From contig JABMLG010000003.1 in NCBI GenBank assembly GCA_013204985.1, positions 186,001 through 250,000 on the forward strand: a stretch of DNA of 64,000 nucleotides, given 5' to 3'. A program made the translations under genes and the position numbers. A model generated the notes under the pieces. It was not told the DNA's origin. It saw only the letters and a program-made list of their open reading frames with translations, and did not search any database. The DNA comes from Microbacteriaceae bacterium VKM Ac-2855. GTDB lineage: Bacteria > Actinomycetota > Actinomycetes > Actinomycetales > Microbacteriaceae. Within the stretch, counting starts at the first letter, position 1; each line of letters begins with the position of its first letter. This document shows, in pieces, positions 14,436 to 22,621 of this stretch.

Positions 14436-17012
14436 TCAGTCGGCGCTGCGGCGACGGCGGCCGAGCAGCACACCGCCGATGGCGAGCAGCGCGGCTGCAG
14501 CTGCGGCCAGCCAGCCGACCTCGACGCCGGTCGAGGCAAGGCCACCCGTGGTACCGCCGGCTGAGGACGTCGGCACGGTCGTCGAGGCCGGGCTCGGCGC
14601 GACGGTCGGCGTCGTGGTCGGAGCCGCGGTGGGCTCTGCGGTCGGCTCTGCGGTCGGCGTTGCGGTGGGCGTTGCGGTGGGCGTTGCGGTCGGCGTCGCG
14701 GTGGGATCAGTGGTGGGCTCAGCGGTCGGCGTGGGCTCGGGCGTCGAGCCCGCCCCGAACAGGGCGACGGCCGTTCCGAGGTTCGCGAACACGGTCTCGC
14801 CGTTAGCGTCGTCGACACCGTCGTTGTCGGTGATGACGTAGACGTCACCATCGCCGCCCACCGTGAGGCCCTCGAGCTTCTCCTGCGTCCAGCCCGCCCC
14901 GGACTGCAGGGTAGGCAGCACGTCGACCGCGAGAGTCTTCGGCAGTACCGTCAGGCCGGTCGCGGCGCCGCTCGGCAGCGGCACGGTGTAGACGGCCTTG
15001 AGTGCCGCATCCGGACCGTTCAGCTTGTCGCGCTCGATCACGGCGAGGGTGCCTGCGCCCGTCAGGGTGATCTCGGACAGGCCGTTCCAGTCGCCCTCGA
15101 TGCCGGAGGCGGTTTCGAGCTGATAGCCGTAGAACGACCAGGTGGCGGCGGTCACGTCGTAGCGGCCGAGGCGCACGACGCCGGCGGGGTCTCCGGCGAC
15201 CTCGCGCTGCAGCGCGGTCCAGACGATCTCGTGACCGCCTTCGACCGAAGAGGTCACGCCTTCGAAGCCCTGCTTGCCGAGGCCGGCGGCCACATCGGCC
15301 GGGAGTGCGATCGACTCGACGACGGCGCCCGCCGCGTCGAGACGGATCAGTGCGTTCTCGGCGCCGGTCGCGCCTTCGCTCACGACCCAGAAACCACCGT
15401 CGGGTCGCGCGAACACGCCTTCGAGGTCGAGCGAGGCGGGCTCGCCGCCGTCGGTCACCGTGATCGTCGAGTCGATCACCGCGGGCGAGGCCGAGGTATC
15501 GATCGAGGAGATGGTGCTCGGCGTGTAGGCGTTGTCGCTCACCGAGTACAGACGCGCCGCGTCGGTGGGGTCGGCGGACAGCCCGGACTGCGCGCCCCAG
15601 GCGATCGGCGTGCCGTCGACCTCGGCCGACTCGATCGTCGGGAACGACGGCGCGGATGCGCCCAGCTGGTAGACCTGCACGGTCGCGCGCACGAGCGCCT
15701 CGGCGTCGTCGGTCTCGCTGGACACGACGAGCAGTCCGCGCGCCGGGATCGCCAGCAGACCCTCGGGTCCGGGCGTGGAGGGGAGAGCCTGCACGAACTG
15801 CGGATCCGCGGGATCGGTCACGTCGTAGACGGCGACGAAGTTCGCGCGCTCCGAGCCGACGAAGACGTACGGGACGCCGTCGAAGGTGGCCGAGAGCAGA
15901 CCCTCGGGCTCGCTGCCCTTCGCATCCGAGCGCTTGTCGGGGTAGAGGCCGAGCTGAACGGCGAGGTGGTCGAAGGAGTTGCCGGAATCCCAGGTGACGG
16001 CGCCCGAAGCGGCGTCGAAGACGGTCCAGCCGCGGCTGCCGCCCTTCCAGTCACCCTCGTTCGCGGTGGCGAGATGGTCATCGCCGACCCAGCCGATCGC
16101 ATCCGGCTCGCGCGGCACATCCGTGATCGTGTCGACGAGAGCGATGTGGTCGTCGTCGAGGGCGTCGATGCCGGTGACCGTGGTGCTGCCGGTGGAGAAG
16201 TGCGAGAGCACGGTGGCCGACGCGATGTCGACGATCGCGACGCCGTTGTTCTCCTGCAGGGTCACCGCGACCTTCGTGTCGTCCGGGCTGATCGTGACGT
16301 ACTCGGGCTCCGGGTCCTCGGGGGTGTCGAGTCCGGCGAGACCGGTGAGGTCGACGTGCTCGACGTTCCAGGAAGTCGGCGCGCCCGTGAGCGGGATGAT
16401 CGCGAGCTCGCCCGCGGGCAGCTGCGGCAAGTCGCCCTCGCTGTACTGTCCAGGTTCGGTGCCCTCAGGCGTGAACTCCTCATCGCGCTGGTTCTCGATC
16501 GCGATCACGGCGTAGGCGCCCTCATCGGTGACGTCGATGGAGTCGGGCTGGCCGCCCAATTCGATGGTCGCGAGCACCGCGTGCGACTCGGCGTCGAGCA
16601 CACTGACATGGCCCGACGGGTTCGCGAAGTCGCCGTCGGAGGTGTCGACGACGGCGAGGATGTAGTCGCCCGTCGCGTAGACCGAGGTCGGCTCGCCGCC
16701 GACACCCACGCCGCCGAGGGGCTGCGGGCTCGCCGGGTCGGTGATGTCGAAGAAGCCGAGGCGCTGCCCGGCCGAGTCGGTGGAGATCACGGTCATGCCG
16801 TCGGGGGAGACGGTCGAGATCTCGGCGACCGCGGAGTCGGTCGCAGGGTCGGCCGCGTTGAGGTACGCGGGGGCGGTGGCGATCCGGGTGAAGAACGGGC
16901 CGGATGCATTCGCGGCGACCGCGGGAACGGCGGAGGAGGCGGCGCAGACGAGCGCGACGCCGGCGGCGGCGAACGCGCCGGCGCGCATCCGCTGAGGGGT
17001 GAGGAAGGGCAC
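14436..17012 (-). CDS. Wall-anchored esterase-like phytase / choice-of-anchor protein
   Basis: An 858-residue secreted protein. It has a signal peptide (about 1-36, AGAFAAAGVALVCAASS then AVAA), an N-terminal beta-propeller (about 45-450) with repeated 'DITDPASPQ/DVTDPADPQ' choice-of-anchor motifs, a second esterase-like phytase propeller (about 460-730; DLEGVFARPDGGFWVVSEG, QGFEGVTSS, WNGLSEI), a Thr/Pro-rich stalk of PTATPTA repeats and a sorting-like tail LASTG, a hydrophobic helix and GRRRRSAD. LASTG is a variant sortase motif. GTG 17012 is chosen for CAGGAG just upstream. Enzymatic activity (phosphate release) is family inference only. Confidence 0.82.
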   Translation of the reverse strand: MPFLTPQRMRAGAFAAAGVALVCAASSAVPAVAANASGPFFTRIATAPAYLNAADPATDSAVAEISTVSPDGMTVISTDSAGQRLGFFDITDPASPQPLGGVGVGGEPTSVYATGDYILAVVDTSDGDFANPSGHVSVLDAESHAVLATIELGGQPDSIDVTDEGAYAVIAIENQRDEEFTPEGTEPGQYSEGDLPQLPAGELAIIPLTGAPTSWNVEHVDLTGLAGLDTPEDPEPEYVTISPDDTKVAVTLQENNGVAIVDIASATVLSHFSTGSTTVTGIDALDDDHIALVDTITDVPREPDAIGWVGDDHLATANEGDWKGGSRGWTVFDAASGAVTWDSGNSFDHLAVQLGLYPDKRSDAKGSEPEGLLSATFDGVPYVFVGSERANFVAVYDVTDPADPQFVQALPSTPGPEGLLAIPARGLLVVSSETDDAEALVRATVQVYQLGASAPSFPTIESAEVDGTPIAWGAQSGLSADPTDAARLYSVSDNAYTPSTISSIDTSASPAVIDSTITVTDGGEPASLDLEGVFARPDGGFWVVSEGATGAENALIRLDAAGAVVESIALPADVAAGLGKQGFEGVTSSVEGGHEIVWTALQREVAGDPAGVVRLGRYDVTAATWSFYGYQLETASGIEGDWNGLSEITLTGAGTLAVIERDKLNGPDAALKAVYTVPLPSGAATGLTVLPKTLAVDVLPTLQSGAGWTQEKLEGLTVGGDGDVYVITDNDGVDDANGETVFANLGTAVALFGAGSTPEPTPTAEPTTDPTATPTATPTATPTATPTAEPTAEPTAAPTTTPTVAPSPASTTVPTSSAGGTTGGLASTGVEVGWLAAAAAALLAIGGVLLGRRRRSAD

Positions 17013-17135
17013 GGGACTCCTGAGAAATCGTGAAGGGGGCTCCCATACGGTGCCGCTGCCGAGTGAATCGGGCGGATGCGTTCCCTGTCGCGCAGATGAA
17101 CCGCGGGTGTCCGCGCGGGACTCACTCCATGACAA

Positions 17136-17177
17136 GGGGGTTGTCGCCGCGTGCCATGCAACGCGGAGACAACCTCC
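17136..17177. repeat. Hairpin of the GGCATGCC-loop family (reverse orientation)
   Basis: GGTTGTC and CCGCGT (17139-17152) pair with ACGCGG and GACAACC (17161-17174) around the loop GCCATGCA. Read on the minus strand the centre, TGCATGGCACGCGG, resembles the loop of the other hairpins. It lies in the 190-bp gap between rhaB and the phytase-like gene; I see nothing else in that gap. Confidence 0.65.
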
Positions 17178-17202
17178 TGGGCGGCCCGGCGGCCGAGTCG
17201 GC

Positions 17203-18630
17203 TCAGGCGTGCCGGCCTCGCGGTTCGAAGCGCACCGGCGGATGCGCGGCGCGCACGATCGCGCGCAGCGACTCCAGCGAGCCCGAGACGATCCCCGCCG
17301 CGCGGGCCTGCACGAGGATGTTGCCGATCGCGGTCGCCTCGACCGGGCCGGCGAGCACCGGCCGGCCGGTCGCATCCGCCGTCAGCTGGCACAGCAGCGC
17401 GTTCTGCGAGCCGCCGCCGACGAGGTGGATCACATCGACGCGCACGCCCGAGAGCTCCGCGGCCTGCTCGATCGTCACCGCGTACGCGGCGGCGAGCGAC
17501 TCCAGGATGGAGCGGACGAATTCGGCGCGGGTGCGCGGTTGCTCGCGACCGTGCTCCACGCACCACTCCACGATCCGGCCGGGCATGTTGCCGGGGGCGA
17601 TGAAGCGTTCGTCCGCGGCGTCGAAGACCGTGATGGGTCCGCGGATCGCCGCCGCCTCGCCCAGCAGTGCCGTCAGTTCGATCGTCTCGCCGCTCTGCTT
17701 CTCCCACGCGCGGATCGACTCCGAGAGCAGCCACAGACCCGACACGTTCTTCAGGTAGCGGATGCGCCCGTCGACGCCGCCCTCGTTGGTGAAGTTCGCG
17801 GTGAGACCCTCCAGACTCACCACGGGCTTCGCGAGTTCGACGCCGACGAGCGACCAGGTTCCGCTGGAGATGTACGCGAAGTGCTCATCCGACGCCGGCA
17901 CACCGACGACCGCCGAAGCGGTGTCGTGCGAGCCGACGGCCGTGACGCCCAGGCCGTGGGATGCGCCGAGTTCGGCGGCGACACGGGGCAGCAGTGGCGC
18001 CAGGCTCGCGCCCGGCTCGATGAGCGGAGCGAACAGCCCCGGCGGAAGTTCGGTGCGCGCGAAGAGTTCCGCATCCCAATCGCGCGTGAACGGGTCGAGC
18101 AGACCCGTGGTGGAGGCGTTCGTGATCTCCGTCGCGTGCTCGCCCGTGAGCCACGCGGCGAAGAGGTCGGGGATCAGCAGGGCGCGCTCGGCGATCTCGA
18201 GCACACCCGCTTCGCGATCGGCCGCGAGCTGGAACATCGTGTTGAAGGGCAGATGCTGCAGGCCGTTGCGGCGGTAGAGCTCATCCGCCGGAATGCGCGC
18301 GTGGATCTCCGCCACGCCGGCCGCGTTGCGCTCGTCGCGGTAGTGGAACGGCGTCTGCACCATGTGGTCGCCGCGCAGCAGCGCGTAGTCCACGGCCCAC
18401 GAGTCGATACCGATCGAGGCTACGCCGGGTTCGTCGCGCAGAGCGGATGCGAGGCCGGCGGTCACCGAGCGGTACAGCTCGAGCACGTTCCAGTGCAGGC
18501 CGTCGCCGGTGCGGACGGGTTGGTTCGGGAAGCGCGCGACGTGCTTCATCCGCAGTTCGCTGCCGCTCACGTAGCCGAGGATCACGCGTCCGCTGGTGGC
18601 GCCGAGGTCGACGGCGGCGACGGCCTTCAC
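17203..18630 (-). CDS. rhaB: Rhamnulokinase
   Basis: A 475-residue FGGY-family kinase phosphorylating L-rhamnulose to rhamnulose-1-phosphate in the cytoplasm. Seen are the N-terminal phosphate loop VDLGATSGRV (about 7-16), IGIDSWAVDYALL, TPFHYRDERN, GSHDTASAV, SSGTWSLVG and VIHLVGGGSQN for nucleotide binding. The GTG at 18630 begins the family N-terminus. Its position next to the rhamnulose-phosphate aldolase and isomerase fixes the substrate. It is the last gene of the rhaI-rhaD-rhaB transcript. Confidence 0.93.
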   Translation of the reverse strand: MKAVAAVDLGATSGRVILGYVSGSELRMKHVARFPNQPVRTGDGLHWNVLELYRSVTAGLASALRDEPGVASIGIDSWAVDYALLRGDHMVQTPFHYRDERNAAGVAEIHARIPADELYRRNGLQHLPFNTMFQLAADREAGVLEIAERALLIPDLFAAWLTGEHATEITNASTTGLLDPFTRDWDAELFARTELPPGLFAPLIEPGASLAPLLPRVAAELGASHGLGVTAVGSHDTASAVVGVPASDEHFAYISSGTWSLVGVELAKPVVSLEGLTANFTNEGGVDGRIRYLKNVSGLWLLSESIRAWEKQSGETIELTALLGEAAAIRGPITVFDAADERFIAPGNMPGRIVEWCVEHGREQPRTRAEFVRSILESLAAAYAVTIEQAAELSGVRVDVIHLVGGGSQNALLCQLTADATGRPVLAGPVEATAIGNILVQARAAGIVSGSLESLRAIVRAAHPPVRFEPRGRHA

Positions 18631-18658
18631 AGCCGCCCTCCCCGTCGAACGTCCCCTG

Positions 18659-18718
18659 CGCTGTCGTTTTCGCCGCGCGCTGCAGGCATGCCACCCGCGC
18701 GCGGCGAAAACGACAGCG
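18659..18718. repeat. Hairpin of the GGCATGCC-loop family (copy with different arms)
   Basis: Perfect 22-bp arms (18659-18680 beginning CGCTGTCGTTTTCGCC; 18697-18718) enclose the 16-nt loop TGCAGGCATGCCACCC. The loop and inner GCGCGCG match the hairpin at 22547-22604, but the outer arms are unrelated in sequence. It lies between rhaD and rhaB. Confidence 0.88.
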
Positions 18719-18730
18719 CGACCGGAGGCG

Positions 18731-20767
18731 TCATCGGAGGAACGCCGCCGCGACGCCCGCGTCGACGGGAACGTGCAGTCCGGTGGTGTGCGAGAAGTCG
18801 GCGGTGCAGAGCGCGAACACGGCGTTGGCGACGTTCTCGGGGACGACCTCGCGCTTGAGGATGGTGCGCTGGGCGTAGAACTTGCCCAGGTCCTCCTCGT
18901 CGATGCCGTAGGTCTTGGCGCGGTTGGCGCCCCAGCCGGAGGCGAAGATGCCGGAGCCGCGCACGACGCCGTCGGGGTTGATGCCGTTGACCTTGATGCC
19001 GTGCTCGCCGAGCTCGGCGGCGAGCAGGCGCACCTGGTGGGCCTGGTCGGCCTTGGTCGCGGAGTAGGCGATGTTGTTGGGGCCGGCGAAGACGGAGTTC
19101 TTCGACGAGATGTAGATGATGTCGCCACCCAGCTTCTGGTCCACCAGCACGCGCGCCGCGGCCTTCGACACGAGGAAGGAACCCTTCGCCATCACGTTGT
19201 GCTGGAGGTCCCAGTCGGCCTCGGTGGTGTCGAAGAGCGATTTCGAGAGCGAGAGCCCGGCGTTGTTCACGACCAGGTCGAGCCCGCCGAAGGCGAGAAC
19301 GGAGGCGTCGATCGCCGACTGCACGGCCGCCTCGTTCGAGACGTTCGCGGCGATGCCGACCGCCACATCCGTGGAGCCGAGCTCGGCGGCCGCGGCCTGC
19401 GCCTTGGCGAGATCGAGGTCGGCGATCACGACGCACGCGCCCTCGGCGGCGAGTCGGGTCGCGATGGCCTTGCCGATTCCGGAGGCGGCGCCGGTGACCA
19501 GCGCGATGCGGCGGGCCAGCGGTTTGGGCTTGGGCATCCGCTGCAGCTTGGCCTCTTCGAGCGCCCAGTACTCGATGGCGAACTTCTCGGCCTCGTCAAT
19601 GGGCGCGTAGGTCGAGAGGCCCTCGGCGCCGCGCATCACGTTGATGGCGTTGATGTAGAACTCGCCGGCGACGCGAGCGGTCTGCTTGTTCGCGCCATAG
19701 GAGAACATGCCGACGCCCGGGACCAGGATGATCAGCGGATCAGCGCCTCGGATCGCCGGAGACTCGGGCGTCGCGTGCGCGTCGTAGTACGCCTGGTAGT
19801 CGGCGCGGTACGCCTCGTGCAACGCGGGCAGCGCGGCGAGGATCTCCTCGACGGATGCGGCCGAGGGCAGGTCGATGACCAACGGCTTGACCTTGGTGCG
19901 CAGGAAGTGATCGGGGCAGGAGGTGCCCAGCGCGGCCAGGCGCGGCGCCTCGGCGGAGGCGAGGAAGTCGAGCACGACGTCCGCATCCGTGAAGTGACCC
20001 ACCTGCGGCTTGTCGTGCGAGGCGACGGCTCGCAGATGCGCGGCGAGGGCGGCGGCCTTGGCCAGACGATCCTCCGCGGGCAGCGCCGCGAAGCCGTCGC
20101 GGGCTGGTCCGAACGGCTCCGCACGCGAGTGCTCGGCGATGTAGGCCGCGGCGGTCTCGATGATCCACAGCGAGTTCGCCTCGGCCTCGTCGCTCGTGTC
20201 GCCCCACGCGGTGATGCCGTGGCCGCCGAGGATCGCGCCGATCGCATCCGGATGCGACTGCTTCAACGCGGCGATGTCGAGACCCAGCTGGAAGCCGGGA
20301 CGGCGCCACGGCACCCAGACGACCTTGTCGCCGAACGCGTTCGAGGTCAGCTCAGGCCCGTCCGCGGCGGTCGCGAACGCGATGCCCGAGTCGGGGTGCA
20401 GGTGGTCGACGTGCGCCGCATCGACGAGACCGTGCATCGCGGTGTCGATCGACGGGGCCGCGCCGCCCTTGCCGAAGAGCGTGTAGTCGAACGCGGCGAC
20501 CATCTCGTCCTCGCGGTCAAGGCCCGGGTACACGTTCTGCAGCGCACGCAGGCGGTCGACCCGCAGCACCGCGAGCCCCGCCTCCGTCAGCGTGCCGAGG
20601 TCGCCGCCGGATCCCTTCACCCACATCAGCTCGACCGGCTCGCCGGTCACCGGGTCGGTCTCCAGACCCTTCGCCGAGGTGTTGCCTCCGGCGTAGTTGG
20701 TGTTCTTCGGATCGGCGCCGAGCCGGTTGGAGCGCGCGATGAGTTGCGCGGCGGCTTCGTTCGTCAT
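18731..20767 (-). CDS. rhaD: Bifunctional rhamnulose-1-phosphate aldolase / lactaldehyde dehydrogenase (SDR fusion)
   Basis: A 678-residue fusion. The N-terminal class II aldolase domain (about 1-420) shows GGNTSAKG, VKGSGGDL, HLHPDSGIAF (metal-binding His) and GHGITAWGD. The C-terminal short-chain dehydrogenase (about 430-678) shows VTGAASGIGKAIA, NNAGLS, ISSKNSVFAGPNNIAYSATK with Ser/Tyr/Lys active site. The product cleaves rhamnulose-1-phosphate to DHAP and L-lactaldehyde and oxidises lactaldehyde to lactate. This fusion is called RhaEW in Bacillus. It lies between rhaI and rhaB, read in the same direction, with hairpin elements in both gaps. Confidence 0.93.
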   Translation of the reverse strand: MTNEAAAQLIARSNRLGADPKNTNYAGGNTSAKGLETDPVTGEPVELMWVKGSGGDLGTLTEAGLAVLRVDRLRALQNVYPGLDREDEMVAAFDYTLFGKGGAAPSIDTAMHGLVDAAHVDHLHPDSGIAFATAADGPELTSNAFGDKVVWVPWRRPGFQLGLDIAALKQSHPDAIGAILGGHGITAWGDTSDEAEANSLWIIETAAAYIAEHSRAEPFGPARDGFAALPAEDRLAKAAALAAHLRAVASHDKPQVGHFTDADVVLDFLASAEAPRLAALGTSCPDHFLRTKVKPLVIDLPSAASVEEILAALPALHEAYRADYQAYYDAHATPESPAIRGADPLIILVPGVGMFSYGANKQTARVAGEFYINAINVMRGAEGLSTYAPIDEAEKFAIEYWALEEAKLQRMPKPKPLARRIALVTGAASGIGKAIATRLAAEGACVVIADLDLAKAQAAAAELGSTDVAVGIAANVSNEAAVQSAIDASVLAFGGLDLVVNNAGLSLSKSLFDTTEADWDLQHNVMAKGSFLVSKAAARVLVDQKLGGDIIYISSKNSVFAGPNNIAYSATKADQAHQVRLLAAELGEHGIKVNGINPDGVVRGSGIFASGWGANRAKTYGIDEEDLGKFYAQRTILKREVVPENVANAVFALCTADFSHTTGLHVPVDAGVAAAFLR

Positions 20768-20802
20768 GGGTGTGCTCTTTCTGCGTGGAGGGATGACGGA
20801 GG

Positions 20803-20914
20803 GGGTTGCCGATTCTTTGACAGGTCGGCGTCAAAGAAACGGCAACCCATTGGGAGGTCGGCGTCAAAGAAACGGCAACCCATTGGGAGGTCGGCGTCAA
20901 AGAAACGGCAACCC
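20803..20914. repeat. Family B repeats: one left arm, three right arms in 33-bp tandem
   Basis: GGGTTGCCGATTCTTTGAC (20803-20821) can pair with any of three identical GTCAAAGAAACGGCAACCC arms at 20830-20848, 20863-20881 and 20896-20914. The arms are spaced exactly 33 bp by CATTGGGAGGTCGGC-type linkers. The array sits between rhaI and rhaD. Confidence 0.92.
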
Positions 20915-20924
20915 AGTGGGAGGG

Positions 20925-22091
20925 TTAGGCGCCCCAGGAGGACTGGGTGCCGCCGACGCGGTCGGACGCGATCGCGGCCTGGTAGCCCGAGGCGGCGTAG
21001 GCGGCCATCGGATCGGCGGGCAGGCCGCGCTCCTCGCGCCAGGCGGCGAGCGGCGTGCGCACATCCTGGTAGAACGCATCCATGAAGATGCCGTTCGCGC
21101 CGAGGACGTCGCCGGCGAGCTGCGCCTGCTCGAGCGCGCTGCGGTCGACGAGCAGGGCGCGGGCGGTCATCTCCTGCACGTTCAGCACCGAGCGGATCTG
21201 GCCCGGGATCTTGTCCTCGACGTTGTGGCACTGGTCGAGCATGAACGCCACGGGGGAGTCGGGCCCGTAGCCGTCGCCGCGCACGACCTCATACAGGATG
21301 CGGAACAGCTGGAAGGGATCCGCCGCCCCCACGATCAGGTCGTCATCCGCGTAGAAACGCGAGTTGAAGTCGAAGGAACCGAGCTTCCCGAGACGCAGCA
21401 GCTGCGCGACGATGAACTCGATGTTCGTGCCCGGAGCGTGGTGACCCGTGTCGAGGCAGACCATCGCCTTGTCGCCGAGAGCGAGCACCTGCGCGTACGA
21501 GGTGCCCCAGTCCGGCACATCCATGTGGTAGAAGGCGGGCTCGAAGAACTTGTACTCGAGTACGAGGCGCTGCTCGTCACCGAGACGCGCGTAGATCTGC
21601 TGCAGCGAGTCGGCGAGGCGGTCCTGCCGGCCGCGGATGTCCTGCTGACCGGGGTAGTTGGATCCGTCGGCCAGCCAGATCTTGAGGTCGCGCGAGCCGG
21701 TCGCGTGCATCACGTCGATGCAGTCGAAGTGATGGTCGATCGCCTTCTGCCGGATCACCGGGTCGGAGTGCGTGAGCGACCCGAACTTGTAATCGTCGTC
21801 CTGGAAGGTGTTCGAGTTGATCGTGCCGAGTTCGACACCGAGGCCCTGAGCGAAGTCGCGAAGGGCGGCGTAGTCGTCGACCTTGTCCCACGGGATGTGC
21901 AGGGCGACCTTCGGGGCGAGGCCCGTGAGCTCGTTGACCTTGGCCGCATCCGTCAGTTTCTCCTGGATCGTGCGCGGGGTGCCGGGGGTGGTGAACACCT
22001 TGAACCGGGTGCCCGCGTTGCCGAAGGCCCACGAGGGCAGTTCGATGGCCTGCTGCGCCAGCAGCGGCGCGATCTGTTCGAAGTTCGTCAT
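20925..22091 (-). CDS. rhaI: L-rhamnose isomerase (RhaI type)
   Basis: A 388-residue TIM-barrel isomerase converting L-rhamnose to L-rhamnulose. The sequence follows the RhaI family of Pseudomonas/Actinobacteria rather than E. coli RhaA: LPSWAFGNAGTRF, LHIPWDKVDD, TINSNTFQDDDYKFGSLTHSD, IWLADGSNYPGQ, EYKFFEPAFYHMD and CLDTGHHAPGTNIE with metal-binding Glu, Asp and His. The ATG at 22091 begins MTNFEQ; a GTG/ATG frame 27 bp upstream is possible. First gene of the rhaI-rhaD-rhaB operon, with two LacI operators in its promoter. Confidence 0.94.
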   Translation of the reverse strand: MTNFEQIAPLLAQQAIELPSWAFGNAGTRFKVFTTPGTPRTIQEKLTDAAKVNELTGLAPKVALHIPWDKVDDYAALRDFAQGLGVELGTINSNTFQDDDYKFGSLTHSDPVIRQKAIDHHFDCIDVMHATGSRDLKIWLADGSNYPGQQDIRGRQDRLADSLQQIYARLGDEQRLVLEYKFFEPAFYHMDVPDWGTSYAQVLALGDKAMVCLDTGHHAPGTNIEFIVAQLLRLGKLGSFDFNSRFYADDDLIVGAADPFQLFRILYEVVRGDGYGPDSPVAFMLDQCHNVEDKIPGQIRSVLNVQEMTARALLVDRSALEQAQLAGDVLGANGIFMDAFYQDVRTPLAAWREERGLPADPMAAYAASGYQAAIASDRVGGTQSSWGA

Positions 22092-22118
22092 GGGGGCTTC
22101 GTTGTCCTTCACGTGCAA

Positions 22119-22186
22119 TGAATCGTTTCAAAAACTAAAAGAAGAATAAGCGAGAGAAGTGCATCCGTCAACCCTGAAACGATTCA
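22119..22186 (-). promoter_or_regulatory. rhaI promoter with two flanking LacI-type operators
   Basis: On the minus strand TTGACG (22171-22166) and TATTCT (22148-22143) are 17 bp apart. One palindrome, TGAAACGATTCA/TGAATCGTTTCA, lies just upstream of the -35 (22175-22186) and another near +6 to +17 (22119-22130). The same 12-mer occurs at 27360-27371 before the transporter operon. This is the normal layout for repression by a LacI-family protein, probably the one at 28119. Confidence 0.8.
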
Positions 22187-22203
22187 ACGCACGCGAGCTC
22201 GGG

Positions 22204-22527
22204 TTACGCCAGGTGGAAGTACTCGGTCAGTCGCTCCATGCCGGCGTCGGGCGCACGGCCGGCGTTGTCGAAGTACCGCGACATCCCCGCCTGCCAGCGC
22301 GCGTTGACCTCCTCCGCCTCCATGCCCGTCTGCGCCGCCTCGAAGTCGTCCGTCTCGAGGTAGCCGACCACCAGGCCGTCGTCGGGGCGGAGGAAGAGGG
22401 AGTAGTTGCGCCAGCCCGTGCGGCTGAGCGCGTCGAGCATGTCGGGCCACACGACGGCGTGCGCCTCGAGGTATTCATCGACGAGTTCGGGCTTGAGGTG
22501 CAGCAAGAAGCAGACGCGGTCGGTCAT
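22204..22527 (-). CDS. rhaM: L-rhamnose mutarotase
   Basis: A 107-residue protein of the RhaM/YiiL family, which interconverts alpha and beta L-rhamnopyranose so that the isomerase gets its preferred anomer. Visible are RVCFLLHLKPELVDEYLEAH with the catalytic His, VWPDMLDAL, WRNYSLFLRPDDG and the dimer-forming C-terminus WQAGMSRYF. Full family length. It is the last gene after the rhamnose importer on the minus strand, with rhaI following beyond a promoter. Confidence 0.93.
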   Translation of the reverse strand: MTDRVCFLLHLKPELVDEYLEAHAVVWPDMLDALSRTGWRNYSLFLRPDDGLVVGYLETDDFEAAQTGMEAEEVNARWQAGMSRYFDNAGRAPDAGMERLTEYFHLA

Positions 22528-22546
22528 GGGGTCCTCTCATGAATAC

Positions 22547-22604
22547 GCGGGTGTTCCGATCGCGCGCGGGCGGCATGCCACCCGCGCGCGACCGGAGCAC
22601 CCGC
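22547..22604. repeat. Hairpin of the GGCATGCC-loop family (type copy)
   Basis: Arms of 24 bp (22547-22570, beginning GCGGGTGTTCCGATCGCG; 22581-22604) pair over 22 positions around the loop CGGCATGCCA. Arms are nearly those of 4714-4777; the loop is that of 18659-18718. It lies between rhaM and rhaS. Confidence 0.88.
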
Positions 22605-22621
22605 GCACGCGGGTCGGCGGT

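Noticed and set aside
20830-20914. Three regular 19-mer repeats as a small CRISPR array
   Set aside because: The 14-bp linkers are nearly identical rather than unique spacers, a complementary arm precedes them, and the same 19-mer forms a palindrome elsewhere.
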